Source: Nocardia speluncae NBRC 108251
GTDB lineage: Bacteria > Actinomycetota > Actinomycetes > Mycobacteriales > Mycobacteriaceae
Direction: 5' to 3'
Length of the DNA: 64,000 bases
Assembly: GCF_001613245.1 (NCBI RefSeq)
Contig: NZ_BDBZ01000001.1
Location: 372,001 to 436,000 of the forward strand
The notes beneath the pieces are model-generated. The model saw only the letters and a program-made list of their open reading frames with translations. It made no database searches and was not told the origin of the DNA. This document shows, in pieces, positions 48,893 through 60,221 of the stretch. How positions within the stretch are numbered: the first letter of the stretch is position 1; each line of letters starts with the position of its first letter. The position numbers and the translations under genes were made by a program.

Positions 48893-50127
48893 GCGCGCAC
48901 CGCCGCGGCGAAGGTCTCACGCAGCAATACATCGTTGGGATCGTCGGGCAGTTCCGTCAGCGGCTGCCCCACCTCCGCCACGGTCGGGCCGTACTGGTCG
49001 GCCAGCGGCGCCAGGGCGTCGAGATCGAAATCGTACAGATCGGCCGCATTGCAGGCGAGCATCTGCCGCAACTCGCCGGGCTCCAGGTCGTGCATCACCT
49101 GCCGGAGGCATTCCCGGGTGAACGGATATGTCCCCTCCGAATGGGGATAGTCGCTCCCCCACATGAACTTGCCCGCACCGAGCACCTCGCGGGCCGCCAT
49201 ATCTTCCGCGGACGGCATACTCACACCGATCCAGCAGTTACGGCGGAAGTACTCGCTCGGGCGCAGCGGCAGCTGCTCGTCCCGGCCGTACACGAGCTCA
49301 CCGATCCGCCCCGACCGTTTGATCCGGTGATCGATCAGATCGAGCTCGCGCAGCAGCCGCGGGGCCCATGCGCACCCTTGTTCGGACATCGCGAACTTCA
49401 GGTTCGGGAACCGTTCGAACACTCCGGACAGAATGAACTGCACAAGGGGCCGCTGTGCGTAGAACGACACCTCGGTGATGTAGAGCAACCCCGCCGTCTT
49501 GTACCGCCCGTAGTCGGGTAGCCCGTTACCGGCGTGACTGTTCACCGGGACGCCGAGCTCTTCACACGCCCGCCAGATCGGGTCGTAGACGGGGTCGTAC
49601 AGTGGTTTCACCCATTTCACATCGGGTGCCACATTGGGAATCAGGATGCCGCCGCGCAGACCGTTCTCCTTGATCCAGTGCACATCCTCGACCGCGCGGT
49701 CCACATCGTTGAGGAAGATCTGACCGACACCGGCGCGCTGCGCGGGGGCATCGGCGCACCAGTCGGCGAGCCAGCGGTTGTGCGCGCGGATACCCGCGAG
49801 CCGGCGTTCGAAGTCCTCGCTGTTCGGCGGCGCCGCCATCACGGCCGCGCTCGGGAAGAACGGTGGCACGGTGTTCGGGTAGATGACCTCGGCGACAACA
49901 CCGTCGGTCGCCTGTTCGTTGATTCGGCGGTCACTGTCCCAGTTACGGGTACGGCCGTCGTCCTGTAGATCGCGGTAGGGGTTCCGGTACCGGTTGCGCC
50001 AGGCATCGAATTCGCCGAGCCACCGGGAGTCGAGATACTCGCGGTAGGTGGCGTGGTCGGCGCCCGCATGGCAGTCGGCGGAGATCAGCGTGTACCGCTC
50101 GGCAGACTCGGCAGGATGTGCAGACAT
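48889..50127 (-). CDS. Amidohydrolase-2 family protein
   Basis: 412 residues. ISADCHAGADHATYREYLD at the start, VNSHAGNGLPDYG in the middle and MWGSDYPHSEGTYP with the catalytic Asp near 340. The first metal motif is D-x-H-x-G, as in a large uncharacterised actinobacterial subgroup. The ATG at 50127 has AGAGG 6 nt upstream; the one six bases earlier sits on that site. First gene of the four-gene set that ends with the KstR-like regulator. Confidence 0.88.
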   Translation of the reverse strand: MSAHPAESAERYTLISADCHAGADHATYREYLDSRWLGEFDAWRNRYRNPYRDLQDDGRTRNWDSDRRINEQATDGVVAEVIYPNTVPPFFPSAAVMAAPPNSEDFERRLAGIRAHNRWLADWCADAPAQRAGVGQIFLNDVDRAVEDVHWIKENGLRGGILIPNVAPDVKWVKPLYDPVYDPIWRACEELGVPVNSHAGNGLPDYGRYKTAGLLYITEVSFYAQRPLVQFILSGVFERFPNLKFAMSEQGCAWAPRLLRELDLIDHRIKRSGRIGELVYGRDEQLPLRPSEYFRRNCWIGVSMPSAEDMAAREVLGAGKFMWGSDYPHSEGTYPFTRECLRQVMHDLEPGELRQMLACNAADLYDFDLDALAPLADQYGPTVAEVGQPLTELPDDPNDVLLRETFAAAVRA

Positions 50128-50447
50128 CGGCATCCTCTTCCCATCTTATTATTGAAATGCTGTTCTATTTCTACCCCTCGAAGATACGACACCCTGGCCA
50201 CATCCGCACCAGAATTCTCGATATTTCGAGAATCTAGTTCTATTTTCTGGACCTATCGCGAGATGGACGGGCCGCACAGCGGCCTGCGGACACCACGGCA
50301 GCGGCGGATCACCGACCGCCCGCGGTGGACCGATTCCCCGGACGGATCGAACCCGGCCACGTGGACCGCGCTACCGGACGGCGAGCACGGGCAGCGATAG
50401 GCTCGGGCAGCTGGGCTCGTGTCGGCGACAACCTCTCGGAGGCGGCT
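50128..50447. promoter_or_regulatory. 320-nt divergent region with palindrome
   Basis: AT-rich near 50145-50260. ATTCTCGA-TATT-TCGAGAAT (50214-50221/50226-50233) is a perfect inverted repeat; GTTCTATTT occurs at both 50162 and 50238 as a direct repeat flanking it. Likely promoter and operator for the leftward amidohydrolase operon. No gene seen. Confidence 0.5.
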
Positions 50448-52037
50448 GTGCACAGACGTCGGTTGACGGCTCTCGGGGCCGCGGTGGCGATCGTCGCCGC
50501 GCCGGTCACCGGATGCGGGATCGAAGAGCCGGTCCCCGGAGCCACGACCAGCACCAGCGTGGCCGCACCGCAGCCCGCCCGCGCCCCCGGAATCACCATT
50601 CCCGACGGGCGCGTGGAACATATCGTGGACCGGGTGGATCAGCGGGCGAAGGAGCTGCTGACCAGCACCGGCATCCCGGGTATGGCGGTCGCCATCGTCG
50701 CCGACGGCAAGGTCGTTTACCAGGAAGGATTCGGGGTCCGCGAGGTGGGCAACGAACAGGAGGTGGACCCCGGCACCGTGTTCCAGCTGGCATCGATGTC
50801 GAAACCGATCGGGGCCACCGTGGTGGCCCGCGAGGTCGCCGCCGGGCCGCTCGAGTGGGATACACCGGTACGGCAGCTCGCGCCCTGGTTCGCGCTGAAC
50901 GATCCCTACATCAGTGACAACGCGACCATCGGCGATCTGTACGCACATCGGTCGGGGCTGCCCGATCATGCCGGGGACAAGCTCGAGGACCTCGGGTTCG
51001 ACCGGGCGCAGATACTGGAACGAATGCGGCTGCTGCCGCTGGCGCCGTTCCGGGACTCCTACGAGTACACGAATTTCGGGTTGACGGCGGCGGCCGGCGC
51101 GGTCGCGGAAGGAGCGCACACGGACTGGGCCGACCTGTCGAAACGCGCGATCTACGAGCCGCTGGGAATGACGGCCACCAGTTCCCGCTACGCCGACTTT
51201 GCGGCAGCGCCCGATCGCGCGGTGGGACATGCCCGCGTGGGCGAGGACTACCGGCGCACCGAACCCCCACGGCAACCGGACGCGCAGTCACCGGCGGGCG
51301 GTGTCAGCTCCTCGGCGACAGATATGGCGCGCTGGATGACCATGGTCCTCGAGAACGGTTCGTACCAAGGCCGGGAAGTGGTGGCGCCGGAAGCGCTACT
51401 GCCCGCAGTGTCACCACAGGCCGTATCATCGCCCCCCGAAACTCCGGACTCACGAGCCGGTATGTACGGGTACGGGTTCAATGTCGGCACCTCGGCCGCG
51501 GGCCGGGTAGTGCTGAGCCATTCCGGGGCGTTCAACGCCGGTACGGCGACCGCGTTCACATTGATCCCGTCGGCGAACGTGGGAATCGTGACGCTGACCA
51601 ACGCCGCCCCGATCGGCGTACCGGAGACGTTGAACGCCGAATTCGCCGATCTGGTGCAGTTCGGTGAGGTCCGGGAGGATTGGTGGGGGCTTTACCAGGA
51701 GGCATTCGCGCAGATCGAGGGGCCCACCGGTGAACTGCTGGGTAAGGAACCACCACCGAATTCGGCGCCCGCGGGCCCGCTGGACGATTATGCGGGGGTA
51801 TACGGAAACGACTATTTCGGCCCGGCTGAGGTCGCGGTGGACGGCGACCGGTTGCTGCTGATCCTGGGCCCGGGGAAGGTGACCGTACCGCTGCGGCACT
51901 GGGACGGCGATACATTCGCCTTCACTCCTACCGGCGAGGCCGCGAACCCGGGAACGATATCGCAGGCCCGATTCGACGATGATCGATTGTGGCTGGAGTT
52001 CTACGACTCCGACGGGTTCGGTACGTTCACCCGCTGA
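50448..52037 (+). CDS. Serine hydrolase lipoprotein (class C beta-lactamase fold)
   Basis: 529 residues. A lipobox (VTGC) follows an Arg-rich n-region and an Ala-rich helix, so it is anchored outside the membrane. Catalytic S-x-x-K is Ser116/Lys119 in ASMSKP, Y-x-N is Tyr207 in YEYTNFG and the third motif is HSG at His358. About 100 C-terminal residues form a DUF3471-like beta domain. Such proteins are esterases, peptidases or beta-lactamase relatives. GTG start with GGAGG 5 nt upstream. Confidence 0.9.
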   Translation: MHRRRLTALGAAVAIVAAPVTGCGIEEPVPGATTSTSVAAPQPARAPGITIPDGRVEHIVDRVDQRAKELLTSTGIPGMAVAIVADGKVVYQEGFGVREVGNEQEVDPGTVFQLASMSKPIGATVVAREVAAGPLEWDTPVRQLAPWFALNDPYISDNATIGDLYAHRSGLPDHAGDKLEDLGFDRAQILERMRLLPLAPFRDSYEYTNFGLTAAAGAVAEGAHTDWADLSKRAIYEPLGMTATSSRYADFAAAPDRAVGHARVGEDYRRTEPPRQPDAQSPAGGVSSSATDMARWMTMVLENGSYQGREVVAPEALLPAVSPQAVSSPPETPDSRAGMYGYGFNVGTSAAGRVVLSHSGAFNAGTATAFTLIPSANVGIVTLTNAAPIGVPETLNAEFADLVQFGEVREDWWGLYQEAFAQIEGPTGELLGKEPPPNSAPAGPLDDYAGVYGNDYFGPAEVAVDGDRLLLILGPGKVTVPLRHWDGDTFAFTPTGEAANPGTISQARFDDDRLWLEFYDSDGFGTFTR

Positions 52038-52184
52038 GGGGTGCCGGTTCACACAGATCGGGCGCTCACCGGGCGACAGTCGGCGCGCCGGCTGTCCGCA
52101 CACCGCGTCGACGAGTGACGACGCAAGTACGCCGGAAGCGCCGCCTGCTCCGTTCCGCCAGTACTCCGTGTGGTGCCTGAAACG

Positions 52185-52793
52185 TCAAGACCCGCGCGGA
52201 CCCGGCGAGGATTCGGGTGCGAACCCAGGGAGCTCGACGATGGCCGCCAGCAGCTCCGACATCTGCGCCTCCACGCGTCCCCGGGAGGCGGCGTCGGCGT
52301 CGGCGTCGGCGAATGCCAGGATCCCCTCACTGAACAGCGACCATCCGGATATTGCGGCAAGCACCGTCATGAGGCGGACATCCGCCTTGCGGGAGTCGGG
52401 ATCGACACCACGGACCGCGTTCATCCCCTCGGCCTGGTTGCCGAGCAGTAGATCGGTCCGTCCCTCGAGCAACAACCACGCCGAGATGCGCACGTACTCG
52501 GGATCGGCAAGCCCGATGTCGAACAGGCGCCTGACAGCGTCCGGCACCGAAGCTCCGGTTTCGATCGTTCGCGTGGAAATCTCGGTGTCGCGTTCGAGGA
52601 CGGCCCGGAGAATGTCCTCCTTGTTGCCCAGATGCTTGTGGACCAGCCCGAGATTCACTCCTGCGGCACAGGCGATCTCGCGGATGGTGACCGAGGTCCC
52701 CTTCGCGGCGAACCCGGAGCGCGCCGCACGCAGAACCGCCCGGCGGACCTCGTCGCGGCCCCAGGCTTTCGGCGTCGGTTCCGATCCGTGCAC
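52185..52793 (-). CDS. TetR-family regulator
   Basis: 202 residues. Helix-turn-helix VTIREIACAAGVNLGLVHKHLGNKEDIL near 35-62; the ligand domain is unremarkable, with an Ala/Asp-rich stretch near 165. GTG start; AAGGGG directly precedes it. The 28-bp palindrome at 52797 touches its start, so autorepression is likely; it is divergent from the lipoprotein gene at 53006. Confidence 0.88.
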   Translation of the reverse strand: MHGSEPTPKAWGRDEVRRAVLRAARSGFAAKGTSVTIREIACAAGVNLGLVHKHLGNKEDILRAVLERDTEISTRTIETGASVPDAVRRLFDIGLADPEYVRISAWLLLEGRTDLLLGNQAEGMNAVRGVDPDSRKADVRLMTVLAAISGWSLFSEGILAFADADADAASRGRVEAQMSELLAAIVELPGFAPESSPGPRGS

Positions 52794-52796
52794 CCC

Positions 52797-52824
52797 TTGA
52801 CAGTAGACGTTTGTCTACGGTCAA
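52797..52824. promoter_or_regulatory. TetR operator, near-perfect palindrome
   Basis: TTGACAGTAGAC, spacer GTTT, GTCTACGGTCAA: 12-bp half sites with one mismatch, directly before the TetR start codon. A 6-bp core (GTAGAC/GTCTAC) is perfect. Confidence 0.7.
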
Positions 52825-52958
52825 ATCAACCCATCGAACAAATCGGGCTCTCCCCTCCGATCGGCGGCAGAAGCCCTACTCCGAAACATCTTTCGGCTCG
52901 CTACGCACGTGGTGTCATCGATCCCGGCGACGTATCCGCGAGCCCAGTATTTCCGCGT

Positions 52959-52986
52959 CCGGTATTCGTCCGAGCACGAATACCGG
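52959..52986 (+). promoter_or_regulatory. Hairpin touching the ribosome site of the lipoprotein gene
   Basis: CCGGTATTCGT and its complement (52959-52969/52976-52986) with a 6-nt loop. The right arm ends inside the GGAGG at 52985-52989, 17 nt before the ATG at 53006, so in RNA it could mask part of that site; as DNA it could be a second operator. Confidence 0.45.
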
Positions 52987-53005
52987 AGGCAGAAAGTGAG
53001 CGGTC

Positions 53006-54469
53006 ATGCCGGAGCAGATCAGCAACGAATGTCTCGCGCCCCTCATCGCGACAGGCCGGCGACGACGCATGAGGTCGGGGGTAGCGCTGGCCACCGTCGC
53101 GGCCCTCGCCGTGGTCGGCACCGCATGCACGACAGCCCGGAACGGGGACGACAAACACGGGACGACCGATATCACGATGACGAACGGCCGCCCGCAGCCC
53201 GCGGCGGACGGCGGCGCCCTCGCCACCGAGGGCCAACGGACACGCGAAGCGGTGGTGCGTCGAATCCTCGCGACCGATGTAGTGCAGCAGGAAATTCGAG
53301 AAGTCCAGGAACTGTACGAGAGCGACCCGCAAGGTGCGACGCTGTCGGGTGAAGCCACCGCGGCGGCAGCCGCCGCCTCCATCGGCGCGGCAGCCGCCCA
53401 GTATGCCGTGACGGAGGATCCGGACCGCCCTGTGCTGATGTGGGCGGTGACATTGCCGCATGAGTTCGCTGGGCTCGACATGCCGAATTCGGGGTACGGA
53501 ATCGAGAACCCCGACAATGTCTATCGGCAGGCCACCGTAGCCGGTGACGCGCGATACGAGATCCGCGGGCGCATACCCGAGCAGGCCCCGGCCGAAGTGC
53601 ATTTCGAAATGCGGGACTCGATTCCCGGCACCGCCGCGCTGACCGCCGAGGGCGGGACACCACTGGCGACTCTCGGCACCGACGCGATCGAGACCGGACC
53701 GAACGGAACCTTCGTCGTCACCATGGACTCTGCCCCGGCGAACGGCCGCATCAACCACCTGCAGATCCCGGCCGGCGGCACCTCCCTGCTGATCGTGCGC
53801 GACCTGCTGAACGACTGGGCGACCGAGACGCCGTCCCGGCTCGACATCATCCGCGTGGACGGACCACCTGTAGCGCCCGAGCGGACTGTCGATCAGCAGG
53901 CCGCCCGATCCGCCGAGATACTCGGGCAGATCGCGCCTTTCTGGATGAAGTATTTCAACGAGTACTACTACAAGACTCCGGAGAACCGGATCCGCCCAGT
54001 ACGTGAGCGGCCCGGCGGTCGAGGACTGTCCACCGGCGGACGCTTCGCCTTGGCCGCCGACGAAGCGCTCGTCTTCACGATCGACCCGGTCGGCGCCCAG
54101 TCGCTCGGCGTGCAGATTGCCGATCCGTGGGGTGTCGCCTACCCCTACCGCGACAAGACCGCCAGCCTCAACACCACCCAGGCGAAACCCAACCCGGACG
54201 GCACCTACACGTTCGTGGTGTCGCCCGACGACCCCGGCGCCCACAACTGGCTCGATGCCAGTGGCAACGACGCCGGAATGATCGCGGTGCGCTGGCAGTC
54301 CGTGCGGGGCACACCGGACGTGACCGCAGCGCTGCGGAGTTCCGCGGTGGTGAAGGTGGCGGACCTGTCGACGGCACTGCCGGACGGGACCGTGTTCGTC
54401 GATCCGGCAGAACGGCGGTTGCAGCAGCAACAGCGTGCGACCGATTTCGATCGTCGACTGACGAAATGA
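53006..54469 (+). CDS. Secreted lipoprotein-like protein with DUF1214-like C-terminus
   Basis: 487 residues. An Arg-rich segment and a hydrophobic helix end in VVGTAC, a possible but not ideal lipobox; starting at the internal Met22 would give a more usual signal length. The C-terminal third has GAHNWLDASGNDAGMIAVRWQ, the most conserved part of DUF1214 proteins as I remember them. Function unknown. Probably controlled by the divergent TetR. Confidence 0.75.
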   Translation: MPEQISNECLAPLIATGRRRRMRSGVALATVAALAVVGTACTTARNGDDKHGTTDITMTNGRPQPAADGGALATEGQRTREAVVRRILATDVVQQEIREVQELYESDPQGATLSGEATAAAAAASIGAAAAQYAVTEDPDRPVLMWAVTLPHEFAGLDMPNSGYGIENPDNVYRQATVAGDARYEIRGRIPEQAPAEVHFEMRDSIPGTAALTAEGGTPLATLGTDAIETGPNGTFVVTMDSAPANGRINHLQIPAGGTSLLIVRDLLNDWATETPSRLDIIRVDGPPVAPERTVDQQAARSAEILGQIAPFWMKYFNEYYYKTPENRIRPVRERPGGRGLSTGGRFALAADEALVFTIDPVGAQSLGVQIADPWGVAYPYRDKTASLNTTQAKPNPDGTYTFVVSPDDPGAHNWLDASGNDAGMIAVRWQSVRGTPDVTAALRSSAVVKVADLSTALPDGTVFVDPAERRLQQQQRATDFDRRLTK

Positions 54470-54515
54470 TCACCGTGCCGGCCGGGACTGCCCGGATGCT
54501 CGCAACCCTTCGCCG

Positions 54516-56906
<2,391 letters not shown>

Positions 56907-57159
56907 CTGCTCTCCTGGTCTCCCTCTGGTGCTCGTGCCGCCCGCGCGGACACCACCGCTGTCATCCGGTCGATCCAATCAGAACGCGGTGACATTTCTC
57001 GTTGCGCCGGGCCGCGAGGTACGCGTGGTCGCCGGGAGCGTTCCGGCGGACCCGTGCGGTGGGCGCCGGACCCATGGTGGATCCGGTGCCCGTCCGCTCG
57101 GGAATCGAAAGTTTCGCTGCCTGCGCTACCACGCTGTGTGAATGCCTGCCCCGGGACGT

Positions 57160-57570
57160 TCAGCCGGCCTGCTGGATACGGATCATATTCCCGGCGGGAT
57201 CGCGGACGGCGCAGTCGCGGATACCGTACGGCTGATCGGTGGGTTCCTGAATGATTTCGACATCACCGGCCTGGAGCCGGTCGAAGGTCGCCTCGAGATC
57301 CTCGGTGGCGAAGTTGATCCCGGCGTAGGTGCCTTTGGCCATCATCTCGCTGATGGTGCGGCGTTCGTCGTCGGTGATACCGGGATCCACGGCCGGCGGG
57401 GTGAGCACGATAGAAGTGCTGGGCTGCCCGGCCGGGCCCACGGTGATCCAGCGCAGCCCTTCGTAACCCACGTCTTTGCGCACCTCGAAGCCGAGGAGGT
57501 CGCGGTAGAAGGCCAGTGCCGCATCCGGGTCGTCGTGCGGGAGGTAGCTGGAGTGGATGGTGAGGTTCAT
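57160..57570 (-). CDS. VOC-family (glyoxalase/bleomycin resistance) protein
   Basis: 136 residues, two beta-alpha-beta-beta-beta units: DPDAALAFYRDLLGFEVRKDVGYEGLRWITVG and EPTDQPYGIRDCAVRDPAGNMIRIQQ. Its ATG overlaps the stop of the AraC gene (ATGA), so it is cotranslated with the regulator. Confidence 0.93.
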   Translation of the reverse strand: MNLTIHSSYLPHDDPDAALAFYRDLLGFEVRKDVGYEGLRWITVGPAGQPSTSIVLTPPAVDPGITDDERRTISEMMAKGTYAGINFATEDLEATFDRLQAGDVEIIQEPTDQPYGIRDCAVRDPAGNMIRIQQAG

Positions 57571-58046
57571 GACGACGACGCTAGCCGCGCCGCGGTGACC
57601 TGCGCTTCTCGATTCCTGATCGGTCTGGTCACCTGTTTGGCAACGCAGCTCGGCATCCCGGCCGCTTCGCCGGATGCCTGCTGCCGGTAGATGCTGGGCG
57701 CTACGCCGACCAATTCGGTGAAGCGGGTGCTGAACGTGCCCAGCGACGAACAGCCGACGGCGAAGCAGACCTCGGTGACGCTCATATCACCTCGGCGCAG
57801 CAGCGCCTTGGCACGTTCGATACGCCGCGTCATCAGGTAGGAGTACGGGGATTCTCCGTAAGCCTGCCGGAATTGGCGGCTGAGGTGGCCGGCGGATATA
57901 TGGACCGCGCGGGCGAGGGCTTCGACGTCGAGTGGTTGTGCGTATTCGCGGTCGATCCGGTCGCGGACCCGGCGCAGGCGCGCCAAATCGCGGAGGTCGG
58001 CGGTGGGGCGCTGCCGCCGGTCGGCGGCCGGTGGGGTCTCACGCAT
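57567..58046 (-). CDS. AraC-family regulator (DNA-binding domain only)
   Basis: 159 residues. The double helix-turn-helix is at about 20-120: LDVEALARAVHISAGHLSRQFRQAYGESPYSYLMTRRIERAK and TEVCFAVGCSSLGTFSTRFTELVGVAPSIYR. No separate sensor domain. AAGGAGGG lies 5 nt before the ATG. AraC/VOC pairs are common in actinobacteria; the ligand is unknown. Confidence 0.92.
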   Translation of the reverse strand: MRETPPAADRRQRPTADLRDLARLRRVRDRIDREYAQPLDVEALARAVHISAGHLSRQFRQAYGESPYSYLMTRRIERAKALLRRGDMSVTEVCFAVGCSSLGTFSTRFTELVGVAPSIYRQQASGEAAGMPSCVAKQVTRPIRNREAQVTAARLASSS

Positions 58047-58120
58047 TGTCGCCCTCCTTGTCGGTGGTGCCGGGTTCAGTGTGGCACGGGCGGAGTTGCC
58101 GCTCGGTGGGGCCGCAGTGT

Positions 58121-58846
58121 TCAGTTCTCCCGGTTCCGGCCGCGCGTGCGGCGACGCCGGCTCCGGCTCGGCGGCCGGGCGCCGCGGACTGCTTCGGCGA
58201 TCCGAGTGTGCGGTTGCCAATTCAGCCCGTTGGGCAGGCCCCAGCCGAACCGGACCGCCGCCAGTCGCAACACCAGTGAGCAGGTGATACCGGCGATGAT
58301 CCCCACGGCTGGGACACCCAGGTATGTGCAGACGACCATGGTCCCGGCGACGACCGCTGCGACCGTGGCGTACAGGCCGTTTCCGCCGAACACCGCCGGC
58401 ACTCGCCGCAACAGGACGTCGCGCAGGGCACCGCCGCCGACCGCCGTGGTGATGCCCAGGAGTACCGCCGGCAGCCAGCCCAATCCCGCGGCCAGTGTTT
58501 TCTGGGCGCCGGTGACCGCCCAGAATCCGATCACCGCGGCGTCGAGCGCGGTGAAGAGGCGGTCCCAGGAGTGTTCGCTGAGGGATATGACGAATGAGAT
58601 CAGGGTGCCGAGTACCGCAGTGGGTAAGTAGGCGTAGTCGGTGAGGGCGACGGGCGGTCCCTGCTGGAGCAGGGTGTCCCGCAGAATACCGCCGCCGAGT
58701 CCGGACACGATACCCACCACCAGGAACCCGAAGAGGTCCAGTCCCTCGGAGCGGGAGATGGCGCCACCGAGCATGGCACAGGCCAGGACGCCTGCGAGAT
58801 CCAGATACCGGGTGACCTGATCGATGGTGTCGAAGGGGGCGGTCAC
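58121..58846 (-). CDS. TRIC-type / UPF0126 membrane protein
   Basis: 241 residues with about seven hydrophobic helices in two repeats. GGGILRDTLL and GGGALRDVLLRRVP are the duplicated glycine-rich motifs of trimeric intracellular cation channel-like proteins. The C-terminus is a basic cytoplasmic tail rich in Arg. Confidence 0.92.
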   Translation of the reverse strand: MTAPFDTIDQVTRYLDLAGVLACAMLGGAISRSEGLDLFGFLVVGIVSGLGGGILRDTLLQQGPPVALTDYAYLPTAVLGTLISFVISLSEHSWDRLFTALDAAVIGFWAVTGAQKTLAAGLGWLPAVLLGITTAVGGGALRDVLLRRVPAVFGGNGLYATVAAVVAGTMVVCTYLGVPAVGIIAGITCSLVLRLAAVRFGWGLPNGLNWQPHTRIAEAVRGARPPSRSRRRRTRGRNREN

Positions 58847-58911
58847 CGCAGCAAATTAGCACCACGGCCCGGCGCTCCCCCGCGCTGGGACGAGGTGAGC
58901 CGGGCGGGGAT

Positions 58912-59619
58912 TCAGTTCGCGGGCCGGGCGGGTGCGGCGTTACCGCCCGCCGCGAGCCGCATGAGGTCGGTGTCCAGGTCGACGGTGGTTTCGCTGCCAC
59001 CGGCGCTGCCGAACGAATGCTGGTAGCTGTCCCAGGATTCGTCCTTCACCCGGTGCGCGAACTCGCTCTCCATGAGCAGCACCAATTCGAGGGCGGCGCG
59101 GTCGATCCTTTTGTTGAGATCGGGATCGTTCCAGTCCTCAGCGGCGGCGAACAGTGCGGTGGGCACAGTCATGGTGCGCAGGAACGCGAAGAGGGCGCGC
59201 ATCTGCTCGTCGACCACCAGAGCGTGGCGGGAGGTGCCCGCGGTGGCCGCGAGAATCACCGGTTTGGCGATGAGCAGATCGTTGTCGAGGACATGGAAGA
59301 ACGAGGTCAGCAGCCCACTCGGTGCCGCCTTGTACACGGGGGCCGCGACGATCAGGCCGTCCGCGGCGGCCAGGGTATCGATCGCCGCGGTCATCTTCGG
59401 GCCCATGAGCTGGGAGACCAGGGCGGTGGTGATTTCGGTCGCCAGTTCGCGCAGGTCGACCACTTGTACGCGGACCTGGCCGCCGCGGCGGCCGGCGAGG
59501 GTGCCGACCCGGCCGGCGATCCGGTCGGCCAGCATCCGGGTCGAGGACGGGTTGCTGGTTCCGCCGCTGACCACGACCAGCCGATACGGCGGGCGGGCCT
59601 GTCCATTGGTGCTGTGCAT
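58912..59619 (-). CDS. NADPH-dependent FMN reductase, CE1759-like
   Basis: 235 residues, flavodoxin-like. VVVSGGTSNPSSTRMLADRIA at the start and GLIVAAPVYKAAPSGLLTSFFHVLD are typical of the reductase that partners a luciferase-like monooxygenase. AGGAG lies 5 nt before the ATG. Together with the MarR and LLM genes upstream it forms a three-gene set. Confidence 0.9.
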   Translation of the reverse strand: MHSTNGQARPPYRLVVVSGGTSNPSSTRMLADRIAGRVGTLAGRRGGQVRVQVVDLRELATEITTALVSQLMGPKMTAAIDTLAAADGLIVAAPVYKAAPSGLLTSFFHVLDNDLLIAKPVILAATAGTSRHALVVDEQMRALFAFLRTMTVPTALFAAAEDWNDPDLNKRIDRAALELVLLMESEFAHRVKDESWDSYQHSFGSAGGSETTVDLDTDLMRLAAGGNAAPARPAN

Positions 59620-59630
59620 GGTTACTCCTG

Positions 59631-59674
59631 GTAGATCGGTTGGCCGCAGGGGGTAGATCGGTTGGCCGCGGGGG
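59631..59674. repeat. 22-bp tandem duplication
   Basis: GTAGATCGGTTGGCCGC begins at 59631 and again at 59653; two 22-bp units differ at one position. It lies just upstream of the reductase ribosome site, in the 161-nt gap before the MarR gene. Confidence 0.8.
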
Positions 59675-59780
59675 CCCTGGGTGTTCACGACTCGCTGTCG
59701 TCCGGAGCCCTGCCCCGCTGTCCGCCGGGTGAGCAGGGTTTGCGCGGTGCCGCGGCGCTATCGTCTCCGGGCCGGACCGC

Positions 59781-60221
59781 TCACTCCGTGGTGTCCGCGA
59801 GTTTCCGGCAGATCACTTCGAGAGCGCGCAGGTCGTCGTCGGTGAGGGCAGCGGTCAGCGCCCGCGCGACCCCGACTGCGTGCCGGCCGCCGGTGCGGCG
59901 CTGGTGCGCCCGGCCGGTATCGGTCAGGCTCAACCGGACGCCCCGGCCGTCGTTCGGGTCGGGGGTGCGCTGGACCAATCCGCGCTCCACCAGCCGGTCG
60001 ACCATCCGCGACAGGGCCGGTTGGGTGAGCAGGACGTGCCGGTTCAGTTCGGCGGGCCGGATCGGTTCCGGGCATTTGGACAGCGTGTAGAGGACGTCGT
60101 ATTCGCGCATGGTCAGGCCGTGCCATACGTCCTCGGCCGCGAACCTTTTCATCATCACCGCGTGCGCGGTGAGCAGCGCCTCCCAGGCATCGTTGGCCAG
60201 GCGGCCGCTGGTCCGGTTCAT
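59781..60221 (-). CDS. MarR-family regulator
   Basis: 146 residues. Winged helix: LTMREYDVLYTLSKCPEPIRPAELNRHVLLTQPALSRMVDRLVERGLVQRTPDPNDGRGVRLSLTDTG. Its ATG overlaps the LLM stop by 4 nt. It probably represses the set by binding near 61418. Confidence 0.93.
   Translation of the reverse strand: MNRTSGRLANDAWEALLTAHAVMMKRFAAEDVWHGLTMREYDVLYTLSKCPEPIRPAELNRHVLLTQPALSRMVDRLVERGLVQRTPDPNDGRGVRLSLTDTGRAHQRRTGGRHAVGVARALTAALTDDDLRALEVICRKLADTTE

Noticed and set aside
54470..54515. Possible terminator between the lipoprotein and UvrA-like genes
   Set aside because: Only a 5-bp stem (CCGGG/CCCGG) could be drawn.
57567..59000. Leftward extension of the AraC frame to 477 codons
   Set aside because: The short start at 58046 has a strong AAGGAGGG, and the extension lies over the TRIC-type gene.
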